NCBI GenBank assembly: GCA_029570205.1
Contig: JAKQSI010000042.1
Coordinates: 1-52,935 of the forward strand
Length of the DNA: 52,935 nucleotides
Direction: 5' to 3'
Source of the DNA: Candidatus Omnitrophota bacterium
GTDB lineage: Bacteria; Hinthialibacterota; Hinthialibacteria; Hinthialibacterales; JAKPRU01
Under the pieces are notes generated by a model that saw only the letters and a list, made by a program, of their open reading frames with translations, did not search any database and had not been told where the DNA came from. Position numbers and translations under genes: made by a program. Positions 26,847 to 36,708 of this stretch are shown here, piece after piece (the first letter of the stretch is position 1; every line of letters starts with the position of its first letter).

Positions 26847-27102
26847 CCGTCGCGGAGAATCTGGCGGAGAGTTTTGAGGTGGTGTGGGCGCATCCGCACG
26901 GCCATGTCGGAATACGTTCGCACCGATTCTGTTTGACGACGAGGAGGCGGCAACGGCTCAAGCGGCGGGCGTTTCCATTGATGTATTTGCGAAGCGTTCT
27001 CCAATGCGCCCGGCAACGACACACTGAATTCTGCTATATGCCTAATAATGACAGGTAGTTACACGTTTGTTGTTAAAGGAAGTTCGGGATAGAACAAAGT
27101 CA

Positions 27103-27124
27103 GGGGCACGGTGCGCCGTGCCCC
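27103..27124 (-). terminator. Hairpin downstream of groEL, probable terminator
   Basis: GGGGCACGG-TGCG-CCGTGCCCC, a 9-bp GC stem with a 4-nt loop, 33 bp past the groEL stop. On the minus strand it is followed by TGACTTTGTTC, only a weak T tract. It is the first strong hairpin at the end of the long minus-strand gene series. Confidence 0.55.
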
Positions 27125-27156
27125 CATCTTTCACTCTCTTACAAAGGAATCCTTCC

Positions 27157-28791
27157 TCACATCATGCCGGGCATTCCGCCGCCGTGGGGTCCGTGCGCAT
27201 GAGCAGGCGGTTCCTTTTTGGGAATCTCCGTGACAACCGCCTCAGTGGTCAGCAAAAGTCCGGCGATGCTGACCGCATTCAGCAGCGCTGTGCGGGTCAC
27301 CATGGTCGGATCAATCACACCGGCCTTCACTAAGTCTTCGATTTGACCGGTGAGCGCGTTGTATCCCATGTTGCCTTTGGCTTTCTTGATCTGCTCCACA
27401 ATCATGCCGCCACGTTCGCCTGCATTTGTTGCAATGATCTCGGCCGGTTGCTGAATCGCAGAGGCAAGAATTTCCGCTCCCAGTTTTTCATCGCCGGGCA
27501 AGTCCAGTTCGTCCAGTTGTTTGAGGCACCGCAGAAGCGCGACTCCACCGCCCGGAACGATGCCTTCCAGCACAGCGGCACGGGTTGCATGAAGCGCGTC
27601 CTCCACACGGGCCTTTTTCTCTTTCATCTCGGATTCCGTGGCCGCGCCCACATTGATCACGGCAATCCCGCCAGACATTTTGGCAAGTCGCTCCTGGTAT
27701 TTCTCACGGTCGTAGTCGGATGTCGTTTCCAGAATCATCGTGCGAAGCTGATCCACACGCGCCTTAATCGCAGCGGTTTTTCCGCCACCCTCGATCAGCG
27801 TGGTGGAATCGGAATCGACAATTACCCGTTTGGCCGTGCCCAAATCGCGAAGGGTAATTCCTTCCAGGCGCAACCCGAGATCCTCCGAGACCACCTGCCC
27901 GCCGGTGAGAATGGCGATGTCCTGAAGCATGGCTTTGCGCCGATCTCCGAATCCCGGCGCTTTCACCGCACAGCAGGGCAGCACGCCGCGAATTCGGTTG
28001 ACTACCAGGGCAGCCAGGGCTTCTCCTTCGACATCCTCTGCTATCACCAGCAGCGGCTTGCCGGATTGCGCAACCCGCTCCAACAGGGGAAGAAAATCGT
28101 TCAAATTAGAGATCTTCTTCTCGTGCAGCAGGATCAGGCAATCTTCCAGGATTGCCTGCATGGTCTCACTCTCCGTAACAAAATATGGGGACAGATACCC
28201 CTTGTCGAACTGCATCCCTTCAACCACCTCAAGAGTCGTTTCGACGGTCTTTCCGTCTTCGACCGTAATCACACCGTCCTGCCCGACTTTCTCCATGGCA
28301 TCCGCGATCAATGACCCGATTTCGGGATCGTTGTTGGATGAAATCGAGGCGACATTCGCAATCTCTTCACGGTCCTTGACCCGTTTCGAGAGCTTATTCA
28401 ACGCCTCGGCAACTGTCTGCGCCGCCTTGTCCAGGCCGCGTTTGATCGCCATGGCGTCGTGTCCGGCAGACAGCATTTTCAGGCCGGATCGGAAAATCTC
28501 TTCCGCGATCACCGTGGCGGTTGTGGTTCCATCCCCGGCGATATCGCTCGTCTTGGAGGCCACCTCTTTCACCAGTCGAGCGCCCATATTTTCAATCGGC
28601 TTCTCCAGCTCGATTTCCTTGGCGACGGTCACTCCGTCCTTGGTGATCGTGGGGGTCCCGGATGACTTGCTCAGGGCCACGTTTCTCCCTTTCGGCCCCA
28701 ATGTGGCTTTCACCGCTCGGGCGAGCTTCTCCACACCGATCATCAACTGCTTGCGCGCTTCCGCTTCAAAGGTCAACTGCTTCGCTGCCAT
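27157..28791 (-). CDS. groEL: Chaperonin GroEL (60 kDa)
   Basis: 544 aa, standard length. Begins [17 protein letters not shown] and carries the ATP-binding segments [24 protein letters not shown] and [15 protein letters not shown]. The tail is [14 protein letters not shown], a GGM end with added His. It forms the double-ring ATP-dependent folding chamber in the cytoplasm. A GGAGAG SD supports the start. No groES lies next to it; instead it is 79 bp downstream of batE at the end of the Bat gene series. No CIRCE operator is visible upstream. It may be a second GroEL copy specialised for this context. Confidence 0.97.
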   Translation of the reverse strand: MAAKQLTFEAEARKQLMIGVEKLARAVKATLGPKGRNVALSKSSGTPTITKDGVTVAKEIELEKPIENMGARLVKEVASKTSDIAGDGTTTATVIAEEIFRSGLKMLSAGHDAMAIKRGLDKAAQTVAEALNKLSKRVKDREEIANVASISSNNDPEIGSLIADAMEKVGQDGVITVEDGKTVETTLEVVEGMQFDKGYLSPYFVTESETMQAILEDCLILLHEKKISNLNDFLPLLERVAQSGKPLLVIAEDVEGEALAALVVNRIRGVLPCCAVKAPGFGDRRKAMLQDIAILTGGQVVSEDLGLRLEGITLRDLGTAKRVIVDSDSTTLIEGGGKTAAIKARVDQLRTMILETTSDYDREKYQERLAKMSGGIAVINVGAATESEMKEKKARVEDALHATRAAVLEGIVPGGGVALLRCLKQLDELDLPGDEKLGAEILASAIQQPAEIIATNAGERGGMIVEQIKKAKGNMGYNALTGQIEDLVKAGVIDPTMVTRTALLNAVSIAGLLLTTEAVVTEIPKKEPPAHAHGPHGGGMPGMM

Positions 28792-28870
28792 AGTTCATCT
28801 CTCCGTTCTATTCCGTATGATTGAATCTATGTTGTTACACTCTTGCGAGCGTTTGATTCCCCGGTACAAC

Positions 28871-29674
28871 TCAAATCACTTCCAGGTCCTTACTTGGAAG
28901 CCAGCCGGTGAAACCATTTGGGAGACGAATTTGAACCCAATCCGGACGTCTCGATTCGACTTTCACTGCTGTGCCTTCATGCAAAGAAAATGCCGCTGAA
29001 TAATTCTCCCCCGGTCCGGTCCGCACCTCGCTCACAGCCGCGAGAATGATGGCACGATTTCGGCTTTCATTTTGGTAAATCTTGATTCCCGCGCTCAGAA
29101 CACCGAACAACAAGAGGATCAACAAGGTCACGCGGAGCCACCCCGTCCGGCGCGTGATCCCGCTGTCGGGGTGAATAATCCTCCAAGCATACAAGATTGC
29201 GGTCATCCATAAAAGCAAGGCCACGCCCAGAAGGTTCTCCCGCAGGTTCAACAGGCAATTCAACCGGATAACGAACCCCATTGTGCCCCCATACTGAACC
29301 GGCTTCAGTTCCTCGTCCACCATCAGATTCCGAACAAATTCCAGATTATGACGAATATCTCGGTTGCGCGGCAAATACTCCAAAGCGCGCTCGTATTCCA
29401 GGATGGCCGGTCCGAGCTCACCTTGCCGAAAGTGCGCATTGGCCAGATTGTAATGGAGATACCCGTTCCGAATGCCCATATCCAGCAGGAATTGGTATCC
29501 GGCCTCCGCTTGGGCCAGTTGCCCCTGTTCGTACAGGGAATTAGCCAGGCGGAATATCGCGCCCCGGTTTCCGCTGCAGCTGTCGTATATTTGCGGCAAA
29601 TCCACAGCCGCGCCCGCCGGAACGGGAACAAGCGCAATCGCTGCGAACAGGCAGATCGAGAGACGCTTTATCAT
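28871..29674 (-). CDS. BatE-like TPR/SH3 membrane protein
   Basis: 267 aa from ATG 29674, which overlaps the BatD stop as ATGA and has an AGGGGAA SD; a longer upstream frame is not needed. A Sec signal peptide (IKRLSICLFAAIALVPVPAGA) is followed by TPR repeats (NGYLHYNLANAHFRQGELGP), two transmembrane segments (about 150-205) and a C-terminal bacterial SH3 domain (VRTGPGENYSAAFSLHEG, GFTGWLPSKDLEVI). This is the usual BatE architecture, and it is last of the Bat genes as in Bacteroides-type operons. Probably an envelope scaffold. Confidence 0.87.
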   Translation of the reverse strand: MIKRLSICLFAAIALVPVPAGAAVDLPQIYDSCSGNRGAIFRLANSLYEQGQLAQAEAGYQFLLDMGIRNGYLHYNLANAHFRQGELGPAILEYERALEYLPRNRDIRHNLEFVRNLMVDEELKPVQYGGTMGFVIRLNCLLNLRENLLGVALLLWMTAILYAWRIIHPDSGITRRTGWLRVTLLILLLFGVLSAGIKIYQNESRNRAIILAAVSEVRTGPGENYSAAFSLHEGTAVKVESRRPDWVQIRLPNGFTGWLPSKDLEVI

Positions 29675-31521
29675 GCCGTTTCCCCTTTGATCGCCATTAG
29701 TTTTCCAAGAAGGTTCTCGGTGCGCTGAAGGTCGGAACGAAGGTTGGAATTCATCGCGCCGCCGAACCGACACGCCTCGAAATCCTCCAGGGTAGTTATT
29801 AACTCCTGAACGTATTCATCGGGAACACCTTTTTGTTGCATCTGTCTGCCCAAGTCACGGACAGTCATTCCGGCAGCGGGAAGATTCCAGCGATTGCCGA
29901 CATAATCCACCAGGGCCTTCGTGAGCGCGGCGTAGGCCTTGTCCCCGTTGCCGCCGGCGACCGCTTTTCGCGCTTCGGACAGCATCCGCCGGGCCATTTT
30001 GGGAGCCTTCCGGTTTCGCGCATAATCCGGGTCCGTTTCCAGCCGACGCCGATGTCGTGCCCAGACCGCCGCTCCAGCCGGCATCCCCAACGGGAGCAAA
30101 CACATCAACACAAAGATCGGCTGTCGGTACAGGTCCAGACGAACGTCTATTGCCCCCGGAACGCCCACGGCTATGTGACGAAAATCCTCCCCGGTAAGAA
30201 TGATCTCCCGTTTCGCTCCGGCCCCCGCCCCCAGCAGAATCCGGTCGCTTTGGCCTTCGCCTCGCGCGGAAATCTGTAAGTGTATCGGTTCCGTGGCTAA
30301 CGTATGGTATTCATTGTCGTTCGGATTGAAAAAAGCAAAACGAATCGGGCCGATTTCCGTACTGGATGTCGATTTCGGAACCAGTACATACTCATAAGCG
30401 ATCCGCCCGGCAACGCCATCCTCCAGTACCGAGATATCCTCATTCTTTGTATTGTCATATTGCTCGAACGGAGTGAGGTCCGGCAAAGTCGGCGGCGGAC
30501 AATTCTTAATGTTTCCTTTTCCGCTGAGTTCCACGCGAAGAGTAAACGCATCTCCCTCACGCAATTCCCGCTTGTTGACCGTAGCCGTAAGGTTAAACTC
30601 TCCAACCGCGCCGTCGAAAATGTCCGGACGCCCTTCGGGGGGAAACGGGATTACCTCCAGGTTGAACGGCTGCGACGTAACATTCACCGTCTGTGTCGGA
30701 CCGAGTTGGAAAACCCCGAAGCCCATCCCGCCCACCGTTACCGATATGGCTGCCGGATCCACGTTCAGCGCTCCCGTAGAAAGCGGAAACACTACGTAAT
30801 GTTTCAGCAGCACAACCCCGACGGCTCGACCCCCAATGTTCCGGCTCTCAATCGGATATTGTGTAATGGGTAATTCTTCCACCACACACCGCTTGAACAG
30901 GCTTGTCGTAAGGTTCCCGAAATCTTCGATCTGGCGGACCTCGCTCATTTTCTGCGGGGGAACAAGAAGGAAATACCGAATGACCACCGCCTCCCCCACG
31001 TAGGCTCTCGTTTTCGACGGCTGCGCTACCAGCTGAATCACCCCCGATGAAACGCCCTGCGGCACGCCTCCCGGCGGTTGGCCCGACGGCGGACCCGGCA
31101 TCGGAGCGCCCGCCGGTACAACCGTTAAGGAAACCGCATTTCCTACGGCGCTTTCTCCCCCCTGTTCTACCCGAATACCTTCAATTGTAAAACTTCCCTC
31201 ACGTTGCGGAACCACAATACAATTTAAGGTCCGCCTGTATTCGGCGCTCATCCTCCCATTGACAATTTGAAAACTCTGCGACATTCCGCCGCCTCCCATC
31301 AAATGAAAACTCAGACCATCTACCGGCGGGACCTGCGGAACCGGCGGATTTCCCTTGTCGGAAACAATCTCGATGCTCATCCCGACTTGTTCCCCAACGT
31401 GCGCCGCCGCCTTTTCCAATGTCACACTAACAGAACACGTACCCATCGCCCTTCCCGCCGCGATCACGAACAGGAAGGCCGCCCAGACCAGCCGACACAC
31501 ATGCCGTCCACCCTTTCTCAT
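29671..31521 (-). CDS. batD: BatD family protein
   Basis: 616 aa. N-terminal signal peptide (VCRLVWAAFLFVIAAGRAMG), then tandem beta-sandwich domains of the BatD/oxygen-tolerance family (VSVTLEKAAAHVGEQVGMSI, YIVVPQREGSF-type strands), a transmembrane helix near residues 465-485 and a cytoplasmic helical tail (about 490-616). The ectodomain presumably binds partners in the periplasm while BatA/B provide VWA domains. Three bases separate it from batC upstream, and ATGA overlaps batE downstream. This is the largest of three BatD-like proteins in the operon. Confidence 0.88.
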   Translation of the reverse strand: MRKGGRHVCRLVWAAFLFVIAAGRAMGTCSVSVTLEKAAAHVGEQVGMSIEIVSDKGNPPVPQVPPVDGLSFHLMGGGGMSQSFQIVNGRMSAEYRRTLNCIVVPQREGSFTIEGIRVEQGGESAVGNAVSLTVVPAGAPMPGPPSGQPPGGVPQGVSSGVIQLVAQPSKTRAYVGEAVVIRYFLLVPPQKMSEVRQIEDFGNLTTSLFKRCVVEELPITQYPIESRNIGGRAVGVVLLKHYVVFPLSTGALNVDPAAISVTVGGMGFGVFQLGPTQTVNVTSQPFNLEVIPFPPEGRPDIFDGAVGEFNLTATVNKRELREGDAFTLRVELSGKGNIKNCPPPTLPDLTPFEQYDNTKNEDISVLEDGVAGRIAYEYVLVPKSTSSTEIGPIRFAFFNPNDNEYHTLATEPIHLQISARGEGQSDRILLGAGAGAKREIILTGEDFRHIAVGVPGAIDVRLDLYRQPIFVLMCLLPLGMPAGAAVWARHRRRLETDPDYARNRKAPKMARRMLSEARKAVAGGNGDKAYAALTKALVDYVGNRWNLPAAGMTVRDLGRQMQQKGVPDEYVQELITTLEDFEACRFGGAMNSNLRSDLQRTENLLGKLMAIKGETA

Positions 31522-31524
31522 GGT

Positions 31525-32313
31525 CTACCAATCTTTCTCTACTGTGTACGACCCGCCGCTTGGCCGGCGCAACATCTCCCGGCGTTGTTCCGCCTCATCC
31601 TCCTGAAGACGGTCCAATAGCCGTTCCGCATCCTCACGCGATAGTTGAACCTCCTTCTGCGGCTGATCGGGATTCTCGTTTTCCACTTCTTCCCCGGATT
31701 CGCTCTGCTCAGGCTGTTTCTTTTCTTTGTCCTGTTCTTTTTCGCCTTGCTGTTGTTCCTGGTTCTCTTGCCCCTGCTCTTGCTTCTGTTCCTGTTGTTG
31801 CGATTGCTGCTGTTGCTGATCCTGCGACCGTTGTTGGTTTTTCATCTTGTCCAGCTGCTCTTTTAACTTCTTTCGAGCAATCTCCAGGTTGTACTTGGCG
31901 TCTTCATCTTTATTATTCAATTTCAGCGACCGCACGTATGCCTCAATGGCCCCGGCATAGTCCTCCTGTTCAAACGAAGCATTACCGATGTTGTAATGGG
32001 CCTTTGCCTCCAGGAGGACGTCATTGGACCCGAAAACACGGCTGTACTCTTCTATAGCTTTCTGGTAATCTCCCTGCTTATACCAGCTATTGCCGATATT
32101 AAAATGCAGTTCGCGAGATTCGGGATCGAACACGGCAGCCGCATCCGCATAGATTCCCAATGCTTTCTCATACTCCCCGGCGGCGAATTGGCGATTGCCT
32201 TCCTCCACACGCTCACGGTACGGGTTCATCCACCCGGCAAAGAACATCACCGCAACACACAGTGTAAAGCATGGAACAACTCGACGATGTATGAATAGCT
32301 CGGAATTCATCAT
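31525..32313 (-). CDS. batC: BatC-like TPR protein with Gln/Glu-rich tail
   Basis: About 262 aa. ATGATG at 32313-32308 overlaps the batB stop. A hydrophobic N-terminal segment (VPCFTLCVAVMFFAGW) anchors it in the membrane. Three TPR units follow (FAAGEYEKALGIYADAAAVF, LHFNIGNSWYKQGDYQKAIEEY, AHYNIGNASFEQEDYAGAIEAY), then a low-complexity region (about 145-210) built of Q, E and K, and a charged coiled-coil end. This is standard BatC organisation. The low-complexity tract is not a sequencing artefact pattern; codons vary. Confidence 0.88.
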   Translation of the reverse strand: MMNSELFIHRRVVPCFTLCVAVMFFAGWMNPYRERVEEGNRQFAAGEYEKALGIYADAAAVFDPESRELHFNIGNSWYKQGDYQKAIEEYSRVFGSNDVLLEAKAHYNIGNASFEQEDYAGAIEAYVRSLKLNNKDEDAKYNLEIARKKLKEQLDKMKNQQRSQDQQQQQSQQQEQKQEQGQENQEQQQGEKEQDKEKKQPEQSESGEEVENENPDQPQKEVQLSREDAERLLDRLQEDEAEQRREMLRRPSGGSYTVEKDW

Positions 32314-33338
32314 CCTGCCTTCTCCTCCTGCACGATAATCCGCTTTCGATCCGATAGGATCGTCTCCAGCAGCAACAGGACAAACGCCGGTAAAAGAAAC
32401 CACTGAAAGCGGTCTTCATATTGGACAGTCAGCAGCGAACGCTGGGCCTTCTCTGCCCGATTCTGCTCAATATCTTCATAGATTTTATTCAGTTCAAACT
32501 CATCGGCGCTGGCGTGATAGTACTTCCCGCCCGTCTCGGTAGCGATTTTCAGGAGCATTCCTTCATCCAGTCTCGATTGAACCAACTCCCCGTTTTTCTG
32601 CTTTTTCCATTCTACCAGCTGTCCCTTTTCATCCCGGATCGGAATCGGCACCCCTGACAGCGAACCGATTCCAATGGTATAAATCTGTATCCCTTCCGCG
32701 GCGGCTTTCTCAACCGCGGCCATCGGATCGCCGGTTGTCTGTTCACCGTCGGTTAAAAGAATAAGAACCTTATATTGTCGTTCGGTCTCTACAAATTTGT
32801 TCCGGGCCAGATCAATCGCGCGGTCCAGGGAGGTTCCCGGTACAGGAACGCTTCCGACATCTACCTCGGATAAAAACATCTTCGCCGCGGTGTAGTCGGA
32901 CGTAAGAGGACATTGGACAAATGCCTCGCCTGCAAATACAATCAATCCGACGCGATCCCCCTGAAGCCGGTCAATGAGACGTTCGAGCTCATGTTTGGCG
33001 CGTGCCATCCGATTGGGTGTGATATCCTCGGCCAGCATCGAGGCCGAGGTATCCAGCGCAATGATGATATCCCGCCCCTTACTCACCAACGTCGTCTCTT
33101 TCATACCCCATTGTGGACGTGCCATCGCCAGGATCAGAAACAAGACCGCAAAGAACACCATCGCCAGCTTCGCCCGCTGTTTTCCCCGGCTGACATGCAC
33201 GGTTAATCGTTCCAGCAGATCGATATTTCCAATCTGTTCCAATGCTTTCCGACGCCGGAGCCACGACCAGCGAAGAAAGAAAAACAGCGGAATCAGCAAA
33301 AGCAAACCGTTTAACACAAACTCAGTTCCGAACACCAT
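32310..33338 (-). CDS. batB: BatB, VWA-domain membrane protein
   Basis: 342 aa. Transmembrane helices at about 10-25 and 58-75, then a cytoplasmic or periplasmic VWA domain with MIDAS motif D96-TSAS and downstream MIDAS-type residues in PGTSLDRAIDL and ILLTDGEQTTGD, and a C-terminal helix (about 315-332). BatA and BatB form a VWA pair that is thought to act with the MoxR ATPase in envelope-associated complex assembly or stress resistance. It lies 14 bp after batA and overlaps batC by ATGA. Confidence 0.92.
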   Translation of the reverse strand: MVFGTEFVLNGLLLLIPLFFFLRWSWLRRRKALEQIGNIDLLERLTVHVSRGKQRAKLAMVFFAVLFLILAMARPQWGMKETTLVSKGRDIIIALDTSASMLAEDITPNRMARAKHELERLIDRLQGDRVGLIVFAGEAFVQCPLTSDYTAAKMFLSEVDVGSVPVPGTSLDRAIDLARNKFVETERQYKVLILLTDGEQTTGDPMAAVEKAAAEGIQIYTIGIGSLSGVPIPIRDEKGQLVEWKKQKNGELVQSRLDEGMLLKIATETGGKYYHASADEFELNKIYEDIEQNRAEKAQRSLLTVQYEDRFQWFLLPAFVLLLLETILSDRKRIIVQEEKAG

Positions 33339-33352
33339 CGCAAACTGTTACC

Positions 33353-34369
33353 TCAGGGCAATTTCCGGAATCGTGTATTTGTCAATACGATCTCTATAAT
33401 CAATAAAATCAGGGCGGGAACGGCAAAATAGAGAAATAGTTCTTCAAACCTTCTGTGTCCTCGGGACTGGACCGTCGTTTTCTCCAGGGAGTCGATTTCT
33501 TGAAATATCTTTTGAAACGAAGCCCGGTCCGTTGCCCGGTAATACTTTCCCCCGGTCGTCTCTGCAATTCGCCGTAACACCTCCTCATCCATCGACACCT
33601 GCTGGGGAATATGCGTGATCTCCCCCATCACCTCCCGCCGTATGTAGCCCGTCCCGTAGCCGCCGATCCCAATGGTGTACACTTTCACCCCGACTGCTTT
33701 TGCCAGCTCCGCCGCCGTAATCGGGTCGATTTCGCCGGCGTTGTTCTCGCCGTCGGAAAGAAGAATGATCACCTTGCTCTTGGCTTCCGATCCGCGAAAG
33801 CGATTCACACAATTCGCCAGCGCCATCCCAATAGCCGTTCGATTGGGGTCCACCATATTGATATGCACTTGGTCAAGGAAATTCTTCAGGATTCCATAGT
33901 CGACCGTCAGCGGACATTGTGTATAGGCTTGCGCGGCGTAAACCAGCATCCCGATCCGGTCCGTTGTTCTGCCCTCTATGAAATCCCGAACAACCTCTTT
34001 GGTCACTTCGAGACGTGTCCGGTTCCCCTTCGCATCTAGGTCAATAATCTCCATACTGCCTGAAACATCAATCGCCAATACAATATCTACTCCCTCGGTC
34101 TTTACGTCCTGCAAAACGATCTCCGCCTGCGGTCGAGCCAGGGCAAGGATCAAAAGCGCAAGGATGAGCAGGCGGACAGAATAGAGCCACCGGCGAATCC
34201 TGTGCGAGAACGGCTCAACCGGTCTGCCTGCAACACCGAACGCCTCCTTGATTCTCCGCACATCCGAATAGATCATCGGGCCCGAAGCGGTCCGTCCGTG
34301 ACGCATTCGCCACCACAGAACAGGCAGAATCAATAACAACAACAGGTACAGCGGATAAGCGAATCTCAT
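33353..34369 (-). CDS. batA: BatA, VWA-domain membrane protein
   Basis: 338 aa. N-terminal helix (3-20), second helix (63-80, ILALLILALARPQ), a VWA domain with MIDAS D101-VSGS and LLSDGENNAGEIDP, and a C-terminal helix (about 312-330). The domain layout and the ARPQ motif before the VWA domain are those of BatA. It overlaps the upstream BatD-like gene by ATGA. Paired with batB as in canonical Bat operons. Confidence 0.92.
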   Translation of the reverse strand: MRFAYPLYLLLLLILPVLWWRMRHGRTASGPMIYSDVRRIKEAFGVAGRPVEPFSHRIRRWLYSVRLLILALLILALARPQAEIVLQDVKTEGVDIVLAIDVSGSMEIIDLDAKGNRTRLEVTKEVVRDFIEGRTTDRIGMLVYAAQAYTQCPLTVDYGILKNFLDQVHINMVDPNRTAIGMALANCVNRFRGSEAKSKVIILLSDGENNAGEIDPITAAELAKAVGVKVYTIGIGGYGTGYIRREVMGEITHIPQQVSMDEEVLRRIAETTGGKYYRATDRASFQKIFQEIDSLEKTTVQSRGHRRFEELFLYFAVPALILLIIEIVLTNTRFRKLP

Positions 34370-35421
34370 GATCCATCCCCCCGTGGGTTCGTCGCCGCTG
34401 CTTCATCGACCGCCGGCTCTTGAGGAGACGTCTCGACGCTTGGCACAATCTCCCGACTCATCTCCACTGCGTGAACCGCTAACTCGATCAAACGAATTGC
34501 CTTGTCCGCATCCGGTTCCTGTCGCGCAAATTTCATTAAATCGCAGCTGGAAAAGATGTCTTTGAAATGTTCTTGTGTCGCCGGCGAAATCCCCTGCTCG
34601 CGAAGCTTCGTCAGGATTTCCTCCGTGGTCATGTCCATGGCCGCGATGCTCCAGCGTCCGTGGATGTACACCCGAAGAATGTCCGATAGACGTGTAGAGA
34701 ACTCCTTATATTGCTTATTAGCCAACAGTTCCCGCTTCTCACGCAGCGCCTGAAGGGCCATCAGCGCGCGCTCATGCGGCGGCAATGGCGGTTCCAGCGC
34801 CACCTCCACCTCATCCTTTCTCCGCAGGAAAAAGAACCAGATTATCCCCGCCGTTACAAGCAGAACTGCCGCCGCGATCCCTAACACCAGCGGCCACCGA
34901 CTTCGCCCGACCACAGTGACAGGCGGCTTGATGTCCCGGATCGTTAGATTCTCTGATTCCTCGGATGTCAACTCCCGTACATGAATATCGATAGCGTCCG
35001 TCTTTACTTCGCCCATCTCCCCGGACTGTGTCCGGAATTTCACAGTGATGGGCGGAAACGTATAGTCCCCCGTGAAATAGGTGGAGAGTACATAGACATC
35101 GCTCCGGACCATTCGGCTCCCATGCCGCTCCGGGGTACCGATTCGTACATCTTTGATCTCGAATTGCCCGAGTTCCATGCCCGGAGTCGATGCCTCGATG
35201 GTAACGGACGGATCGTACGTGATCTTTACTGTGCAAAGAATGTCGTCCCCGATCGTGATCTCGTTCTTGTCTACCGTTGTCTCGATACTCGGATAGAGTT
35301 CAGCCGGGATGGCCGCCCGCACGAACATCGCGAGGCCGACGCATAGCCCCAGCAAAACCGGGCTCTGCAACAGCGGAAGTCGGACACGGAAGGAAAAACG
35401 TCTGAATGTCAATGTTCTCAT
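34366..35421 (-). CDS. BatD-like protein upstream of batA
   Basis: 351 aa. Signal-anchor (about 15-40), an extracytoplasmic beta domain (VDKNEITIGDDILCTVKITY, FTGDYTFPPITVKF), one transmembrane helix (about 178-198) and a cytoplasmic helical region (REKRELLANKQYKEFSTRLS, DILRVYIHGRW) of the kind that occupies this position in MoxR/DUF58/VWA operons. The role is probably as a membrane adaptor for BatA. ATGA overlaps at both ends point to translational coupling. Confidence 0.8.
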   Translation of the reverse strand: MRTLTFRRFSFRVRLPLLQSPVLLGLCVGLAMFVRAAIPAELYPSIETTVDKNEITIGDDILCTVKITYDPSVTIEASTPGMELGQFEIKDVRIGTPERHGSRMVRSDVYVLSTYFTGDYTFPPITVKFRTQSGEMGEVKTDAIDIHVRELTSEESENLTIRDIKPPVTVVGRSRWPLVLGIAAAVLLVTAGIIWFFFLRRKDEVEVALEPPLPPHERALMALQALREKRELLANKQYKEFSTRLSDILRVYIHGRWSIAAMDMTTEEILTKLREQGISPATQEHFKDIFSSCDLMKFARQEPDADKAIRLIELAVHAVEMSREIVPSVETSPQEPAVDEAAATNPRGDGS

Positions 35422-36698
35422 TGCTGGACCACAGTGGCCTCCGGGGTTGGGACCGGCGTCGGAAATCGATCCGAATAAATAATTACTTTTTGCTCCTCGA
35501 GCATTGTTTTCATCAGTTGCCGCATCTGTTCCTCTTCCTTCATTCGGCGAAGCGCGAGTTCCACCTGCTTTCGCACCTCGTCTAACGGTTTGTAACGTTC
35601 CGGGGTCTTGCCGGTTACAGCGAAAATATGTACACCTTTTGCCGAACGGATCGGACCGGTTGCGTCACCTGTCTCCAGGGCGCTTACCGCCCTCGCAATC
35701 TCCGGCTCGTTGCCGATCTGGGGGATGATCGAGCTCCCCTCGCGCAAGCTCCCCAGTTCCCCGCCTTTCTCTCGCGTCGAGGCATCCATGGAACATTCTT
35801 TCGCGAGATCGCTGAATTGTTCCCCCGCCTCGATGCGTTTCAGAATGTCCGCCGCCTGGTCTTCTGCCGAAAGCTGGATATGCGCAACCTGAATGGTGGC
35901 CGGGTCCTTGTACTCATCCCGATGGGCTTCGTAATACAGATTGTAATCGCTCTCATCCAGCTTCACCCGGCTCGATATTTCTTCCTCATACACTTTTTGA
36001 ATAATGAGCTGGCGCCCTATCTCGCGGAGTTGTTTCTGAACGTCCGGATTCCTTTCATACCCCTTTCTCGCCCCCATATCATACAGAAGTTCACGCAGAA
36101 CAAATTGCTCAAGAAGTTCCCGTTTCTTTGCAGGGTCGTCATACTGAGACCGGATCGGCGGCGGCATTTTATCCAGTTCCCGGTCGAGCTCGCTCATCGT
36201 AATGGTTCTGTCGCCGATTGTGGCGACAACAGGCCCGGTTGGCGATGTATCATCGCGGTCGGCATTAACATCCGCGAGTGACCGCATTTGACGCGTTGCA
36301 TCGGAGCCGCGATTCAGGTTCTCGAGACATGTAACGATATGCCGCTGCGCATCCTTCACGATCTCGGCTTGGGGATACAGTTCCTTTACACGAATGAATG
36401 TGGCCAGCGCCGATTCATAATCGCCTAGTTTGTCCTCGTAAATGGATCCGATCTTGTACAAGATATTGGCTCTGGCGCCGGGCGGAATGTCCGCGGCGTC
36501 AAGGTAAGACCTGTATGTGTCTATCGCCGCCTGGTACAATTCCTGCTGTTCCAGAACCGCCGCTAATTGTCGCAGCTGTTCCGATGCGACCTTCGGGGTA
36601 CTGTCCGGAATGAAAAAAAGCAATAAAGACAGATTTACAATCAACAGTACGATGACTGCCGTTTGAAACAATACGCCTTTCATGACTGCATACCTCAA
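35418..36698 (-). CDS. TPR and PpiC-type peptidyl-prolyl isomerase (SurA-like)
   Basis: 426 aa. An N-terminal membrane anchor (about 8-30) is followed by TPR helices (YQAAIDTYRSYLDAADIPPG, KIGSIYEDKLGDYESALATF), a SurA-like chaperone region (about 160-260: VVATIGDRTITMSELDREL, RELLYDMGARKG) and a parvulin domain (about 268-365: IQVAHIQLSAEDQAADILKR, CSMDASTREKGGELGSLREG, ETGDATGPIRSAKGVHIFAV). It should isomerise prolines and assist folding of exported proteins. It overlaps the downstream BatD-like gene by 4 bp, so it is a true member of the Bat transcript, which is unusual. Confidence 0.9.
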   Translation of the reverse strand: MRYAVMKGVLFQTAVIVLLIVNLSLLLFFIPDSTPKVASEQLRQLAAVLEQQELYQAAIDTYRSYLDAADIPPGARANILYKIGSIYEDKLGDYESALATFIRVKELYPQAEIVKDAQRHIVTCLENLNRGSDATRQMRSLADVNADRDDTSPTGPVVATIGDRTITMSELDRELDKMPPPIRSQYDDPAKKRELLEQFVLRELLYDMGARKGYERNPDVQKQLREIGRQLIIQKVYEEEISSRVKLDESDYNLYYEAHRDEYKDPATIQVAHIQLSAEDQAADILKRIEAGEQFSDLAKECSMDASTREKGGELGSLREGSSIIPQIGNEPEIARAVSALETGDATGPIRSAKGVHIFAVTGKTPERYKPLDEVRKQVELALRRMKEEEQMRQLMKTMLEEQKVIIYSDRFPTPVPTPEATVVQQ

Positions 36699-36708
36699 TC
36701 CGTCCTGC

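Noticed and set aside
26531-27022. 163-aa minus-strand frame
   Set aside because: It overlaps the prepilin 3' end antisense and has no start site or recognisable domain.
28792-28870. CIRCE operator before groEL
   Set aside because: No TTAGCACTC/GAGTGCTAA pair is present.
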